From an uncultured Veillonella sp. (GTDB lineage: Bacteria; Bacillota; Negativicutes; Veillonellales; Veillonellaceae), in assembly GCA_937930265.1 (NCBI GenBank), contig CALGLI010000091.1:1-5060 (forward strand): a stretch of 5,060 nucleotides of DNA, read 5' to 3'. The stretch's first letter is position 1. Each line of letters opens with the position of its first letter. The notes below the pieces were generated by a model. That model did not search any database. It was given only the letters and a program-made list of their open reading frames with translations, and had not been told where the DNA came from. Of the stretch, positions 1 to 5,060 are shown piece after piece. Made by a program: the position numbers and the translations under genes.

Positions 1-1190
1 TAACGATTATGGCAGTAGTCACATGTTCCGGTTTCTTACAGGCCTCCAAAGGTTTGGATGTTATGCTTGTATACGCTGAAAAATTTCTTCGTAGTAACCC
101 AAAACAAATTACTATTTTAGCGCCTATCACAACATGGTTTTTAACTGTGTTATGCGGAACAGGTCACGTAGTATACACGATGTTCCCTATCATCTATGAT
201 ATTTCTATCAAAGAAGGGATTCGTCCAGAACGCCCAATGGCGGTGGCATCTGTAGCATCTCAAATGGGGATTTGTGCCTCTCCAGCATCCGTTGCGGTTG
301 TATCTGTAGTAGCTATGTTGGGGGCAGTCAACTTTCCAGCCAGCGTAGTAACGATTTTATCCATTACGATTCCAGCTACTTTTATAGGTGTTATCGTAGC
401 AGGTATTTGGAGTATGCGCCGTGGTAAGGAATTGGCCAACGATCCAGATTTCCAAGCACGTATTCAAGATCCTGAACAACGGGCTTATATCTATGAAGAA
501 AATAAAGAAGCTAGTATTGTGAAAGAGCTCCCACGCACAGCATACTGGGCGACTATCATTTTCTTGCTAGGCATTTTGGTCATCGCCTTATTCGGTAGTT
601 TCCCTAACCAATTATTGCCATTAGTTCCTAATGCAAAAGGTGTATGGAAGCCATTATCCATGACTCCGACTATTCAAATTGCTATGCTTGTGATGGCATC
701 CTTAATTCTTCTTGTATGTAAAGTAAAAGTGAGCGATGTAACAAGTGGTTCTGTCTTCAAATCTGGTATGATTGCCGTTGTGTCTGTATACGGTGTAGCG
801 TGGATGGCAGAAACCTATTTCGGTGCCTATATTCCACAATTCAAAACGACTTTATCTACTGTGGTAGTAGAGCATCCGTGGACCTATGCACTTGTATTGT
901 TCATCATTTCTAAACTGGTTAACTCTCAAGCAGCAGCTCTTGCGATTGTTGTACCTATGGGCTTGAGTGTAGGGGTAGATCCATTAATTGTTCTTTCCTT
1001 TGTACCTGCATGTTATGCGTACTTTGTGTTACCAACGTATCCATCTGATTTAGCATGTATTGGGTTCGACCGCTCTGGTACAACACGAATTGGTAAATTT
1101 GTTATTAATCATAGCTTTATCATTCCTGGTATCATTGGAGTGTTCACTAGCTGTGTAGTAGGTTACTTTATCGCACATGCTATGTTCTAA
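1..1190 (+). CDS. dcuB: Anaerobic C4-dicarboxylate exchanger DcuB, 5' end missing
   Basis: Inner-membrane antiporter of the Dcu family. In E. coli DcuB exchanges fumarate, malate or aspartate for succinate during anaerobic growth. The frame is open from base 3 with no start in the window; the ATG at 9 is internal. By recalled alignment to E. coli DcuB (446 aa), about 53 N-terminal residues lie upstream, and the 395 residues seen would give a normal full length. Diagnostic blocks shared with DcuB rather than DcuA are LQAS-GLDVML (codons about 39-68), CGTGHVVYT followed by PIIYD and IRPERPMA (about bases 153-245), SQAAALA (921-941), LPTYPSDLA (1029-1055) and RSGTT-IGKFVINHSF-IPG near the end. 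The protein is strongly hydrophobic with several membrane spans, and a charged loop at about bases 410-530 matches the hydrophilic segment of DcuB. In a lactate- or malate-fermenting anaerobe it would supply or release C4-dicarboxylates; that role is inferred. The family call is very secure; exact substrate preference cannot be read from sequence. Confidence 0.95.
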   Translation, partial: TIMAVVTCSGFLQASKGLDVMLVYAEKFLRSNPKQITILAPITTWFLTVLCGTGHVVYTMFPIIYDISIKEGIRPERPMAVASVASQMGICASPASVAVVSVVAMLGAVNFPASVVTILSITIPATFIGVIVAGIWSMRRGKELANDPDFQARIQDPEQRAYIYEENKEASIVKELPRTAYWATIIFLLGILVIALFGSFPNQLLPLVPNAKGVWKPLSMTPTIQIAMLVMASLILLVCKVKVSDVTSGSVFKSGMIAVVSVYGVAWMAETYFGAYIPQFKTTLSTVVVEHPWTYALVLFIISKLVNSQAAALAIVVPMGLSVGVDPLIVLSFVPACYAYFVLPTYPSDLACIGFDRSGTTRIGKFVINHSFIIPGIIGVFTSCVVGYFIAHAMF

Positions 1191-1220
1191 TTGGATATAG
1201 GCTGAGGATAGCATATCTAA
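1191..1220 (+). other. Hairpin directly after the dcuB stop codon
   Basis: TTGGATAT (1191-1198) pairs with ATATCTAA (1213-1220) with one G-U pair. The stem extends through GCT/AGC (1201-1203 with 1210-1212) after a two-base bulge, leaving the six-base loop GAGGAT. The element begins at the first base after the stop codon. No T-run follows, so it is not a classical intrinsic terminator. It could protect the dcuB mRNA 3' end after processing, or be a chance fold. Confidence 0.4.
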
Positions 1221-1224
1221 GTGT

Positions 1225-1236
1225 CAATAACTATTG
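1225..1236. promoter_or_regulatory. Small dyad overlapping the -35 region, possible operator
   Basis: CAATA-AC-TATTG is a perfect 5+5 inverted repeat with a two-base spacer. Its right arm overlaps the TTGGCA -35 hexamer of the permease promoter, and a second short dyad ATTG-G-CAAT (1233-1241) overlaps the same spot. The position would suit a repressor site, but dyads this short in A+T-rich DNA arise often by chance and no known regulator motif is recognised. Confidence 0.2.
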
Positions 1237-1263
1237 GCAATGGTAATCCAATAATGCTATAAT
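1234..1263 (+). promoter_or_regulatory. Sigma-A-type promoter upstream of the APC permease
   Basis: The -35 is TTGGCA (1234-1239, five of six consensus bases), the spacer is 18 bases, and the -10 is a perfect TATAAT (1258-1263) preceded by TGC at 1255-1257, which makes it an extended -10. The start point would be near 1270, giving the permease a leader of about 105 bases that begins almost exactly at the large hairpin of 1269-1312. An inverted repeat ATAGCAT (1208-1214) / ATGCTAT (1254-1260) also overlaps the -10. Confidence 0.7.
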
Positions 1264-1268
1264 TTTAA

Positions 1269-1312
1269 AAGGGTAACTAAATTGTATGAGCCTATATAGT
1301 TTGGTTACCCTT
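1269..1312 (+). terminator. 20-bp hairpin: permease leader hairpin or weak dcuB terminator
   Basis: Bases 1269-1288 pair without interruption with 1293-1312: 20 pairs, four of them G-U, closed by the loop AGCC (1289-1292). The base of the stem holds GGGTAAC/GTTACCC. The sequence after it, TTGCTATTATAT, is only moderately T-rich, so terminator strength for read-through from dcuB would be modest. The stem starts at or next to the predicted transcript start of the downstream permease, so it may instead be a 5'-end stabilising hairpin or an attenuator. The structure is certain from sequence; the role is not. Confidence 0.5.
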
Positions 1313-1360
1313 GCTATTATATATCATTTATTTAGTATTAGTTGAGTAAGCACAAGGGTA

Positions 1361-1367
1361 TAAGGAG
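1361..1367 (+). promoter_or_regulatory. Ribosome binding site fixing the permease start
   Basis: TAAGGAG lies seven bases before the ATG at 1375, which is near ideal. It rules out the in-frame TTG at 1342, which would add 11 residues, has no such site and would place this Shine-Dalgarno inside the coding region. The segment CAAGGGTA just before it (1353-1360) is complementary to part of the upstream hairpin. Confidence 0.8.
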
Positions 1368-1374
1368 AAGTACT

Positions 1375-2658
1375 ATGTCAACTAACAAATTAGGCCTTTT
1401 GAGTATTATCCTCTTAGGGGTCAACGCAATCATTGGAACGGGGATTTTCTTGCTTCCTGGTAAAGCGGCTGCATTAGTAGGCGTTAACAGTTTATGGGTA
1501 ATCGTATTCGATGCTCTATTGGTTATGTCCATTGCCTTATGTTTCGCTGAAATGGGTGGCATGTTCAATAAGAACGGTGGTCCTTATGTGTATGCGAAAG
1601 AAGCATTTGGTAATTTCATAGGCTTTGAAGTTGGCTTTATGAAATGGGCTATTGCAACAATTGCTTGGTCTGCTATGGCTGTGGGGTTTGCTACCGCTCT
1701 AGGGGCAGTATGGGAACCAGCAAGTACAGAAATGGGAAAAAATGTGATTGCCACATTGATCATCGTTGTACTTGGTATTATGAATATCATGGGTGTTAAG
1801 ATTTCTAAAATCATCAACAATATCGTAACCATCGGTAAATTGTTGCCATTGATTTTCTTCATCCTCGTAGGTATTTTCTATGTGAAAGGCGTTAACTTCG
1901 CACCAATGGAATCTGTACCAGATATGACACAAGCAAGCTTTGGTGCGGCAGCATTGATTATTTTCTATGCTTTCACAGGATTTGAATCCATTGCGGTAGC
2001 GGCTGAAGATATGGAAAACCCAGAACGCAATGTACCGAAAGCAATTATTCTTGTATTAACATTAGTGTCCATCGTGTACATCTTGATTCAAGCCATCTGT
2101 ATCGGTATCATGGGTGATTCCCTTGTGACATCAAAAACTCCAGTAGCAGATGCGGCCTTTGTATTTATGGGACCTTTAGCAAAAGCTATCGTTACAGCTG
2201 GTACATTGATTTCTATCGGTGGTATTAATGTAGCATCTTCTTTCTTAGCACCCCGTTCTGGCGTAGCTATGGCAGATGATGGATTGATTCCTAAAGTAGT
2301 GTCTAAACGTAATAAAAAAGATGCTCCTTATGTAGCGATTATCGTAACTGTTGTGTTTGCAGTGATGTTATCTTGGACTGGTAGTTTCGAAAAATTGGCG
2401 GCTATTTCCGTAGTATCTCGCTTTGCGCAATACTTGCCTACTTGCTTAGCAGTACTTGTGTTCAGAAGCAAACGCCCAGATATGGCGAGAACATTCCGTG
2501 TACCATTGGGACCAGTCATTCCAGTATTAGCGGTTGTAGTTAGTATGTGGTTGTTAACACAATCTTCCTTGGAAAAAGTATTCTGGGGACTTGGAGGTTT
2601 AGTAGTAGGTGCTGTATTGTACTACATTATGAACCGTAACAGAAAACGAACATTTTAA
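1375..2658 (+). CDS. APC-superfamily amino acid/amine permease
   Basis: A 427-residue integral membrane transporter of the amino acid-polyamine-organocation superfamily, of usual length for this 12-span fold. Visible motifs are the unwound first helix with IIGTGIF (residues 19-25) and LLPG after it; GFES (202-205) followed by AAEDMENPERNVPKAI, the conserved family block in the sixth helix and following loop; and APRSGVAMADDGLIP (292-306), the usual R-AMA-DG-LP block. Other family-like features are the loop with KKDAPY (314-319) and FRVPLGPVIPVL (374-385). The tail is short and basic (NRNRKRTF). Such proteins import amino acids or amines by H+ or Na+ symport, or exchange a substrate for its decarboxylated product. 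No decarboxylase or other metabolic partner lies alongside, so the substrate is undetermined. The ATG at 1375 is chosen because of the AAGGAG seven bases upstream. It appears monocistronic, with its own promoter (1234-1263) and terminator (2778-2851). Confidence 0.9.
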   Translation: MSTNKLGLLSIILLGVNAIIGTGIFLLPGKAAALVGVNSLWVIVFDALLVMSIALCFAEMGGMFNKNGGPYVYAKEAFGNFIGFEVGFMKWAIATIAWSAMAVGFATALGAVWEPASTEMGKNVIATLIIVVLGIMNIMGVKISKIINNIVTIGKLLPLIFFILVGIFYVKGVNFAPMESVPDMTQASFGAAALIIFYAFTGFESIAVAAEDMENPERNVPKAIILVLTLVSIVYILIQAICIGIMGDSLVTSKTPVADAAFVFMGPLAKAIVTAGTLISIGGINVASSFLAPRSGVAMADDGLIPKVVSKRNKKDAPYVAIIVTVVFAVMLSWTGSFEKLAAISVVSRFAQYLPTCLAVLVFRSKRPDMARTFRVPLGPVIPVLAVVVSMWLLTQSSLEKVFWGLGGLVVGAVLYYIMNRNRKRTF

Positions 2659-2666
2659 GGATAGAT

Positions 2667-2754
2667 TGACAGAAACCTATTCTGTTACACCTAGGTATTA
2701 GCAAGTATAGGAAGTATCATGGATGCACCGCTACTTGTTGAGATAAAATACCTA
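2667..2754 (+). other. Structured intergenic region, two successive hairpins after the permease gene
   Basis: Hairpin 1 pairs TGACAGAA (2667-2674) with TTCTGTTA (2680-2687), eight pairs with one G-U and a five-base loop, nine bases after the stop codon. Hairpin 2 pairs TAGGTATT (2692-2699) with AATACCTA (2747-2754), and directly inside it AGCAAGTA (2700-2707) pairs with TACTTGTT (2732-2739) with one G-U and a seven-base bulge on the 3' side. No T-run follows either one. They are separated from the terminator hairpin (2778-2851) by only 23 bases, so the whole stretch could be a structured 3' UTR or a small RNA. It contains no credible coding frame. Confidence 0.4.
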
Positions 2755-2777
2755 CCAATTATAAAGCAAATTAGTAT

Positions 2778-2851
2778 AAGAAACATAAGTGAGGTATAGG
2801 TACGTAGTCTATTTAGATAGCTACGAACACTCTGGCTTATGTTTCTTTTTT
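2778..2851 (+). terminator. Intrinsic terminator after the APC permease
   Basis: The outer stem is a perfect 12-bp pair, AAGAAACATAAG (2778-2789) with CTTATGTTTCTT (2836-2847). An inner stem pairs CGTAG and CTAT (2803-2807, 2809-2812) with ATAG and CTACG (2817-2825), with one bulged T and the loop TTAG. Six T residues (2846-2851) finish the element. The long bipartite stem is larger than needed for termination. It ends permease transcription and insulates the amidase operon. Confidence 0.8.
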
Positions 2852-2891
2852 ATAACTTTCACTGATTTTTCATGTATGGGCTGGGTAAATG

Positions 2892-2900
2892 TGGTATAAT
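2892..2900 (+). promoter_or_regulatory. Extended -10 promoter of the amidase-GerMN operon
   Basis: TGG followed by a perfect TATAAT (2895-2900) forms an extended -10 element. No good -35 hexamer is present 16-18 bases upstream, which is common for extended -10 promoters. Transcription would start near 2907, about 49 bases before the TTG start. It lies 40 bases beyond the preceding terminator, as expected for an independent operon. Confidence 0.65.
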
Positions 2901-2943
2901 TAAAGTACTGTCTAAAGGAAAACTATCCAGTGCAACATAGATT

Positions 2944-2950
2944 GGAGTGA
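2944..2950 (+). promoter_or_regulatory. Ribosome binding site selecting the TTG start of the amidase
   Basis: GGAGTGA ends five bases before TTG at 2956, and its GGAG core is eight bases away. The alternative GTG at 2947 lies inside this site and has no Shine-Dalgarno of its own, so TTG is preferred. Confidence 0.65.
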
Positions 2951-2955
2951 GATAT

Positions 2956-4215
2956 TTGCGTAAGTTATTTGCCCTATTGGGTATGTTAGTATTGGTGTTA
3001 CCAGTTCTGTTTGGAGCCTCAAGGGCTGCCAATGTGACAGATCTTCATTGGGTGACGAGAAATGATGCACCAATCCCTTTTGTGAGAATGGTCTTTAGTT
3101 TGTCTAGTCCTGTTCATGCGACGGCATCCATTAGTGCTAGTGGCACATCCACTACATTGGTGTTGAAAAATGCCACTCTTACGGGGGTTCCTACGTCAAT
3201 CGTGATGGATGATGGTATTGCAAAAAGTGCTAAGCTTTCACAGTCAGGAGCAGACACGGTGGTCAAAATTGAAACACCGAAGTCCATCGATGTGGAAGAT
3301 TTGAAAGTATTTACCTTAAAAAAAGACACCGTCAATAATAAACCATATCGGATGGTGGTGGATATTCAGAAAAAAGGCGTAGCCCCACGAGATAATTATT
3401 ATGGTAAAAAGCCAGCAAATCCAATGGCTGAGAAAGCACCAGCTAAGGTAGCTGAGGCGAAAGCGATGCCTACGAAAGTGACCGAGGCAAAACCAGCACA
3501 AAAAGCGGCAGCGAAATCTGTTGCAAAACCAGCGAAGCCGGCTAAAGGAGAGCCTAAAGCAATACAGAAACAGCCAGTGGTATTACCGACAGTGCCAGAA
3601 AAACCGAAACCGCAAGTCGTGAATTATCGTACAACAGGTGGTATAAAGGGGAAGGTAATTGTTCTCGACCCTGGTCATGGTGGTAGTGATCCAGGAGCCA
3701 TTGGACCAACGGGTTTGCAAGAAAAACAAGTCACATTGCCTATTGCAGAATATTTAAAGTCCATCCTAGAAGCAAAGGGTGCTAAAGTTATTTTAACTCG
3801 TACTACAGATGTAGATGTGTATGGACCACATGCGAGTGGTGTGGATGAATTGCAAGCACGTGTGAATGTGGCGAACGGCAACCAAGCTGATGTATTTATT
3901 AGTATTCACATTAACTCCTTCTCGAATCCGAATGTAGGAGGTATTGCCACCTATTATTTCGATGGCTCTGATCAGTGTAAAAAATTAGCATCTGCTGTGC
4001 AAGGGCAAATTTCGGAACATAGTGGGTTTAATGGTGACCGAGGGATTCAACCAGGGAATTTATATGTCCTACGTCATTCCTTGATGCCATCCATTTTGGT
4101 AGAATTAGGCTTTATTTCTAATCCTAAGGAAGAAGGACACTTAAAAGAATCAGCAACACAGAAAGACTTTGCCAATGAATTGGCAAAAGGCTTGGAATTA
4201 TATTTTGGAGGTTAA
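2956..4215 (+). CDS. Exported N-acetylmuramoyl-L-alanine amidase (AMIN + Amidase_3)
   Basis: A zinc amidase that cuts the bond between N-acetylmuramic acid and L-alanine in peptidoglycan. The 419-residue product from TTG has a signal peptide (RK, then a hydrophobic run at about 4-20 and a likely cut after SRA at 22-24), so it acts in the periplasm. Residues about 26-141 resemble an AMIN domain, which targets AmiC-type amidases to envelope sites. Residues about 150-222 are an Ala/Lys/Pro-rich linker, and 231-419 form the Amidase_3 domain. The zinc ligands are His241 (DPGHGG), Glu256 (GLQEKQV) and His318 (SIHIN); Glu383 (VELGFISN) is the catalytic acid, so the site is intact. The gene is first in an operon with the GerMN lipoprotein 3 bases downstream. 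Likely roles are septum splitting and cell-wall turnover, by analogy with AmiC. A GTG at 2947 would add three residues but overlaps the ribosome binding site. Domain calls are secure; an amiC orthology is not claimed. Confidence 0.93.
   Translation: MRKLFALLGMLVLVLPVLFGASRAANVTDLHWVTRNDAPIPFVRMVFSLSSPVHATASISASGTSTTLVLKNATLTGVPTSIVMDDGIAKSAKLSQSGADTVVKIETPKSIDVEDLKVFTLKKDTVNNKPYRMVVDIQKKGVAPRDNYYGKKPANPMAEKAPAKVAEAKAMPTKVTEAKPAQKAAAKSVAKPAKPAKGEPKAIQKQPVVLPTVPEKPKPQVVNYRTTGGIKGKVIVLDPGHGGSDPGAIGPTGLQEKQVTLPIAEYLKSILEAKGAKVILTRTTDVDVYGPHASGVDELQARVNVANGNQADVFISIHINSFSNPNVGGIATYYFDGSDQCKKLASAVQGQISEHSGFNGDRGIQPGNLYVLRHSLMPSILVELGFISNPKEEGHLKESATQKDFANELAKGLELYFGG
4207..4212 (+). promoter_or_regulatory. 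Ribosome binding site of the GerMN gene inside the amidase 3' end
   Basis: GGAGGT is a full-strength Shine-Dalgarno six bases before the ATG at 4219. It is also the last two sense codons (Gly-Gly) of the amidase, so translation of the two genes is likely coupled. Confidence 0.75.
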
Positions 4216-4218
4216 TTC

Positions 4219-4773
4219 ATGAAACAATCATTACGCTATGGCTTAGTGGCTATGATGAGCGTATGTGTTATTGCTTTGGCGGGTTGTAATTCTCAAGATT
4301 TGCAATTAGACTTAGGGAAACAAACAACAACTCAATCTGCTGCATCTCAAGATAAAAAGGCCATGGACAAAATGACAAAAATTGTTGTCTATGTACCACG
4401 ACAAGATGGAAAAGGCGTTATGCCACAACCGATTACGATTGATAAAGAACGTAAAACCGTAAAAGATGCCATAAACCTAATGATTGAACAAGATGGTCGT
4501 GCTGATTATCCAGTTTTTGCAAAAGGTACAAAAGTGGTAGAAACGGCGAAGCATGATGGTACGGTTACTGTGGTATTGAATGATGAATTTTTACAGGGGG
4601 CAACAGGTTTAACAGCTACACTTCGCATCGCAGCCATCGTCAATACGGCGGTGGAATTTGATGGGGTCCATAAGGTCTACGTGAAAGTAAAAGGTGTTAC
4701 ATTGCCGACCTACGGTAATATTGACTTAACACATCCGTTGAAAAAAATGAAAGATAACATTGTAAAAGATTAA
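4219..4773 (+). CDS. GerMN-domain lipoprotein
   Basis: A 184-residue predicted lipoprotein. The N-terminus has K2 and R6, a hydrophobic run and the lipobox LAGC (20-23), so Cys23 would be lipidated after cleavage. A polar Gln/Ser/Thr-rich spacer (about 24-53) leads to one GerMN domain (about 54-160): IVVYVP strand, then TVKDAINLMIEQDG, FAKGTKV, DGTVTVVLNDEF, and IVNTAVEFDGVHKVYVKV. This fold was first named from the B. subtilis germination/sporulation protein GerM, which carries two copies; here there is one. The biochemical role of the domain is not well defined; it occurs in envelope lipoproteins, often near cell-wall genes. Translation is probably coupled to the amidase 3 bases upstream, which suggests a shared role in peptidoglycan remodelling or in positioning the enzyme. 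The operon ends at the terminator seven bases after the stop. Lipoprotein and domain calls are strong; function is inferred. Confidence 0.9.
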   Translation: MKQSLRYGLVAMMSVCVIALAGCNSQDLQLDLGKQTTTQSAASQDKKAMDKMTKIVVYVPRQDGKGVMPQPITIDKERKTVKDAINLMIEQDGRADYPVFAKGTKVVETAKHDGTVTVVLNDEFLQGATGLTATLRIAAIVNTAVEFDGVHKVYVKVKGVTLPTYGNIDLTHPLKKMKDNIVKD

Positions 4774-4779
4774 ACGTAG

Positions 4780-4819
4780 TGTTGGGGGGGCTCTTACCTA
4801 AGGGCCTCCCACATTTTTT
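4780..4819 (+). terminator. Intrinsic terminator of the amidase-GerMN operon
   Basis: A G-rich arm with seven consecutive G (4784-4790) pairs with GGGCCTCCCACA (4802-4813). The stem runs TGT/ACA at its base, then six pairs including one G-U, then CTCT with AGGG including one G-U; single bases T4783 and G4790 are bulged and the loop is about six bases. Six T residues follow (4814-4819). It begins seven bases after the GerMN stop codon. Confidence 0.85.
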
Positions 4820-4842
4820 AATATAAATTCATGATATTTCAG

Positions 4843-4851
4843 TGTGATAAT
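4843..4851 (+). promoter_or_regulatory. Possible extended -10 promoter for the downstream permease
   Basis: TGT-GATAAT (4843-4851) fits an extended -10 with five of six consensus bases; TATGAT at 4857-4862 is an alternative. Neither has a recognisable -35. Some promoter is expected here because a strong terminator lies just upstream and the next gene starts at 4887. Confidence 0.35.
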
Positions 4852-4886
4852 ATGACTATGATGACATTGTAGAAAAGGAGTACTCG

Positions 4887-5060
4887 ATGATACAAACTAT
4901 CTTCGAAGAGTTGGGAAAGAACTCTGATTTTTATGGACATTTATTACTAGAGCATATGGGTATCACCTTTACGGCGGTCATCATTGCCACTATATTGGGA
5001 TTGGCTATCGGGGTGTGTATCGCACAGAAACCGAAGCTAGCAAATTCTGTCATATCTGTG
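4887..5060 (+). CDS. Glycine betaine/choline/carnitine-type ABC transporter permease, 3' end missing
   Basis: The first 58 codons of a membrane permease, open to the window end. The ATG at 4887 has AAGGAG (4875-4880) six bases upstream. A polar start (about 1-18) is followed by LLLEHMGITFTAVIIATILGL (about residues 19-39), the first membrane span, and then IGVCIAQKPKLANSV. The pattern of a leading 'HL-LT' helix, 'IG-P-GI-I' turn and 'PKLA-' loop matches the N-terminus of OpuBB/OpuCB/ProW-type permeases. These move compatible solutes or their precursors with an OpuBA-like ATPase and a solute-binding domain, which may be fused to the permease in some versions. No partner gene is visible before it, so it is either first in its operon or transcribed alone. 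The ABC permease call is good; the substrate is uncertain because the diagnostic later helices are outside the window. Confidence 0.75.
   Translation, partial: MIQTIFEELGKNSDFYGHLLLEHMGITFTAVIIATILGLAIGVCIAQKPKLANSVISV

Noticed and set aside
9..11. ATG at 9 as the real start of dcuB
   Set aside because: The frame is open upstream, no ribosome site precedes it, and alignment places it about 55 residues into the DcuB family.
1191..1220. Post-dcuB hairpin as an intrinsic terminator
   Set aside because: It has a good stem but is followed by GTGTCAATAA with no T-run, so it is listed only as a structural element.
1342..1374. Upstream TTG start adding 11 residues to the permease
   Set aside because: The Shine-Dalgarno at 1361-1367 falls inside that extension and points to ATG 1375; the added residues do not resemble the family N-terminus.
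1338..1932. Reverse-strand open frames opposite the APC permease
   Set aside because: They are short (76-92 residues), overlap one another and the permease, have no good ribosome sites, and look like antisense translations of a membrane protein gene.
2328..2519. Reverse-strand 63-residue frame opposite the 3' half of the permease
   Set aside because: It lies fully within a well-supported gene, with no domain, ribosome site or promoter.
2666..2671. Perfect TTGACA as a -35 for a small RNA or the amidase
   Set aside because: No acceptable -10 hexamer lies 16-18 bases downstream; the bases are better explained as part of the 2667-2687 hairpin.
3114..3881. Reverse-strand frames opposite the amidase
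   Set aside because: All three are shadows of the amidase coding region, low in recognisable protein character.

Overview
The window looks like chromosomal DNA of an anaerobic diderm Firmicute of the Negativicutes, most plausibly Veillonella or a close relative. This is an inference from the combination of a DcuB-type C4-dicarboxylate exchanger, an AMIN-domain peptidoglycan amidase, a GerMN lipoprotein in a non-sporulator-like setting, Firmicute-style Shine-Dalgarno sites and moderate to low G+C. No species-specific marker is present. All genes lie on the + strand. I see no RNA gene, mobile element, CRISPR array or phage feature.

Layout: (1) bases 1-1190 hold the 3' part of dcuB, missing about 53 N-terminal codons. 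(2) 1191-1374 is a 184-base gap with a hairpin just after the dcuB stop, a near-consensus extended -10 promoter, and a 20-bp hairpin close to the predicted transcript start; the 3' arm of that hairpin can also pair with a segment next to the following gene's ribosome binding site. (3) 1375-2658 encode an APC-superfamily amino acid/amine permease of unknown substrate. (4) 2659-2955 is a 297-base gap with several inverted repeats, a strong intrinsic terminator (2778-2851) and an extended -10 promoter. (5) 2956-4215 and 4219-4773 form a two-gene operon, 3 bases apart: an exported AMIN + Amidase_3 N-acetylmuramoyl-L-alanine amidase and a single-domain GerMN lipoprotein. (6) 4780-4819 is a G-rich intrinsic terminator closing that operon. 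(7) 4887-5060 is the start of an ABC permease of the glycine betaine/choline/carnitine (OpuBB/ProW) type, cut by the window end.

The window therefore holds three transport units for anaerobic metabolism and osmotic balance (C4-dicarboxylates, amino acids, compatible solutes) around a small cell-envelope operon. In that operon the amidase cleaves peptidoglycan stem peptides in the periplasm, and the GerMN lipoprotein is a likely envelope partner. The coding content is ordinary. The most unusual material is the RNA-level structure in the two larger gaps, which could be attenuator-like leaders or structured 3' UTRs. I found no convincing new multi-gene system.
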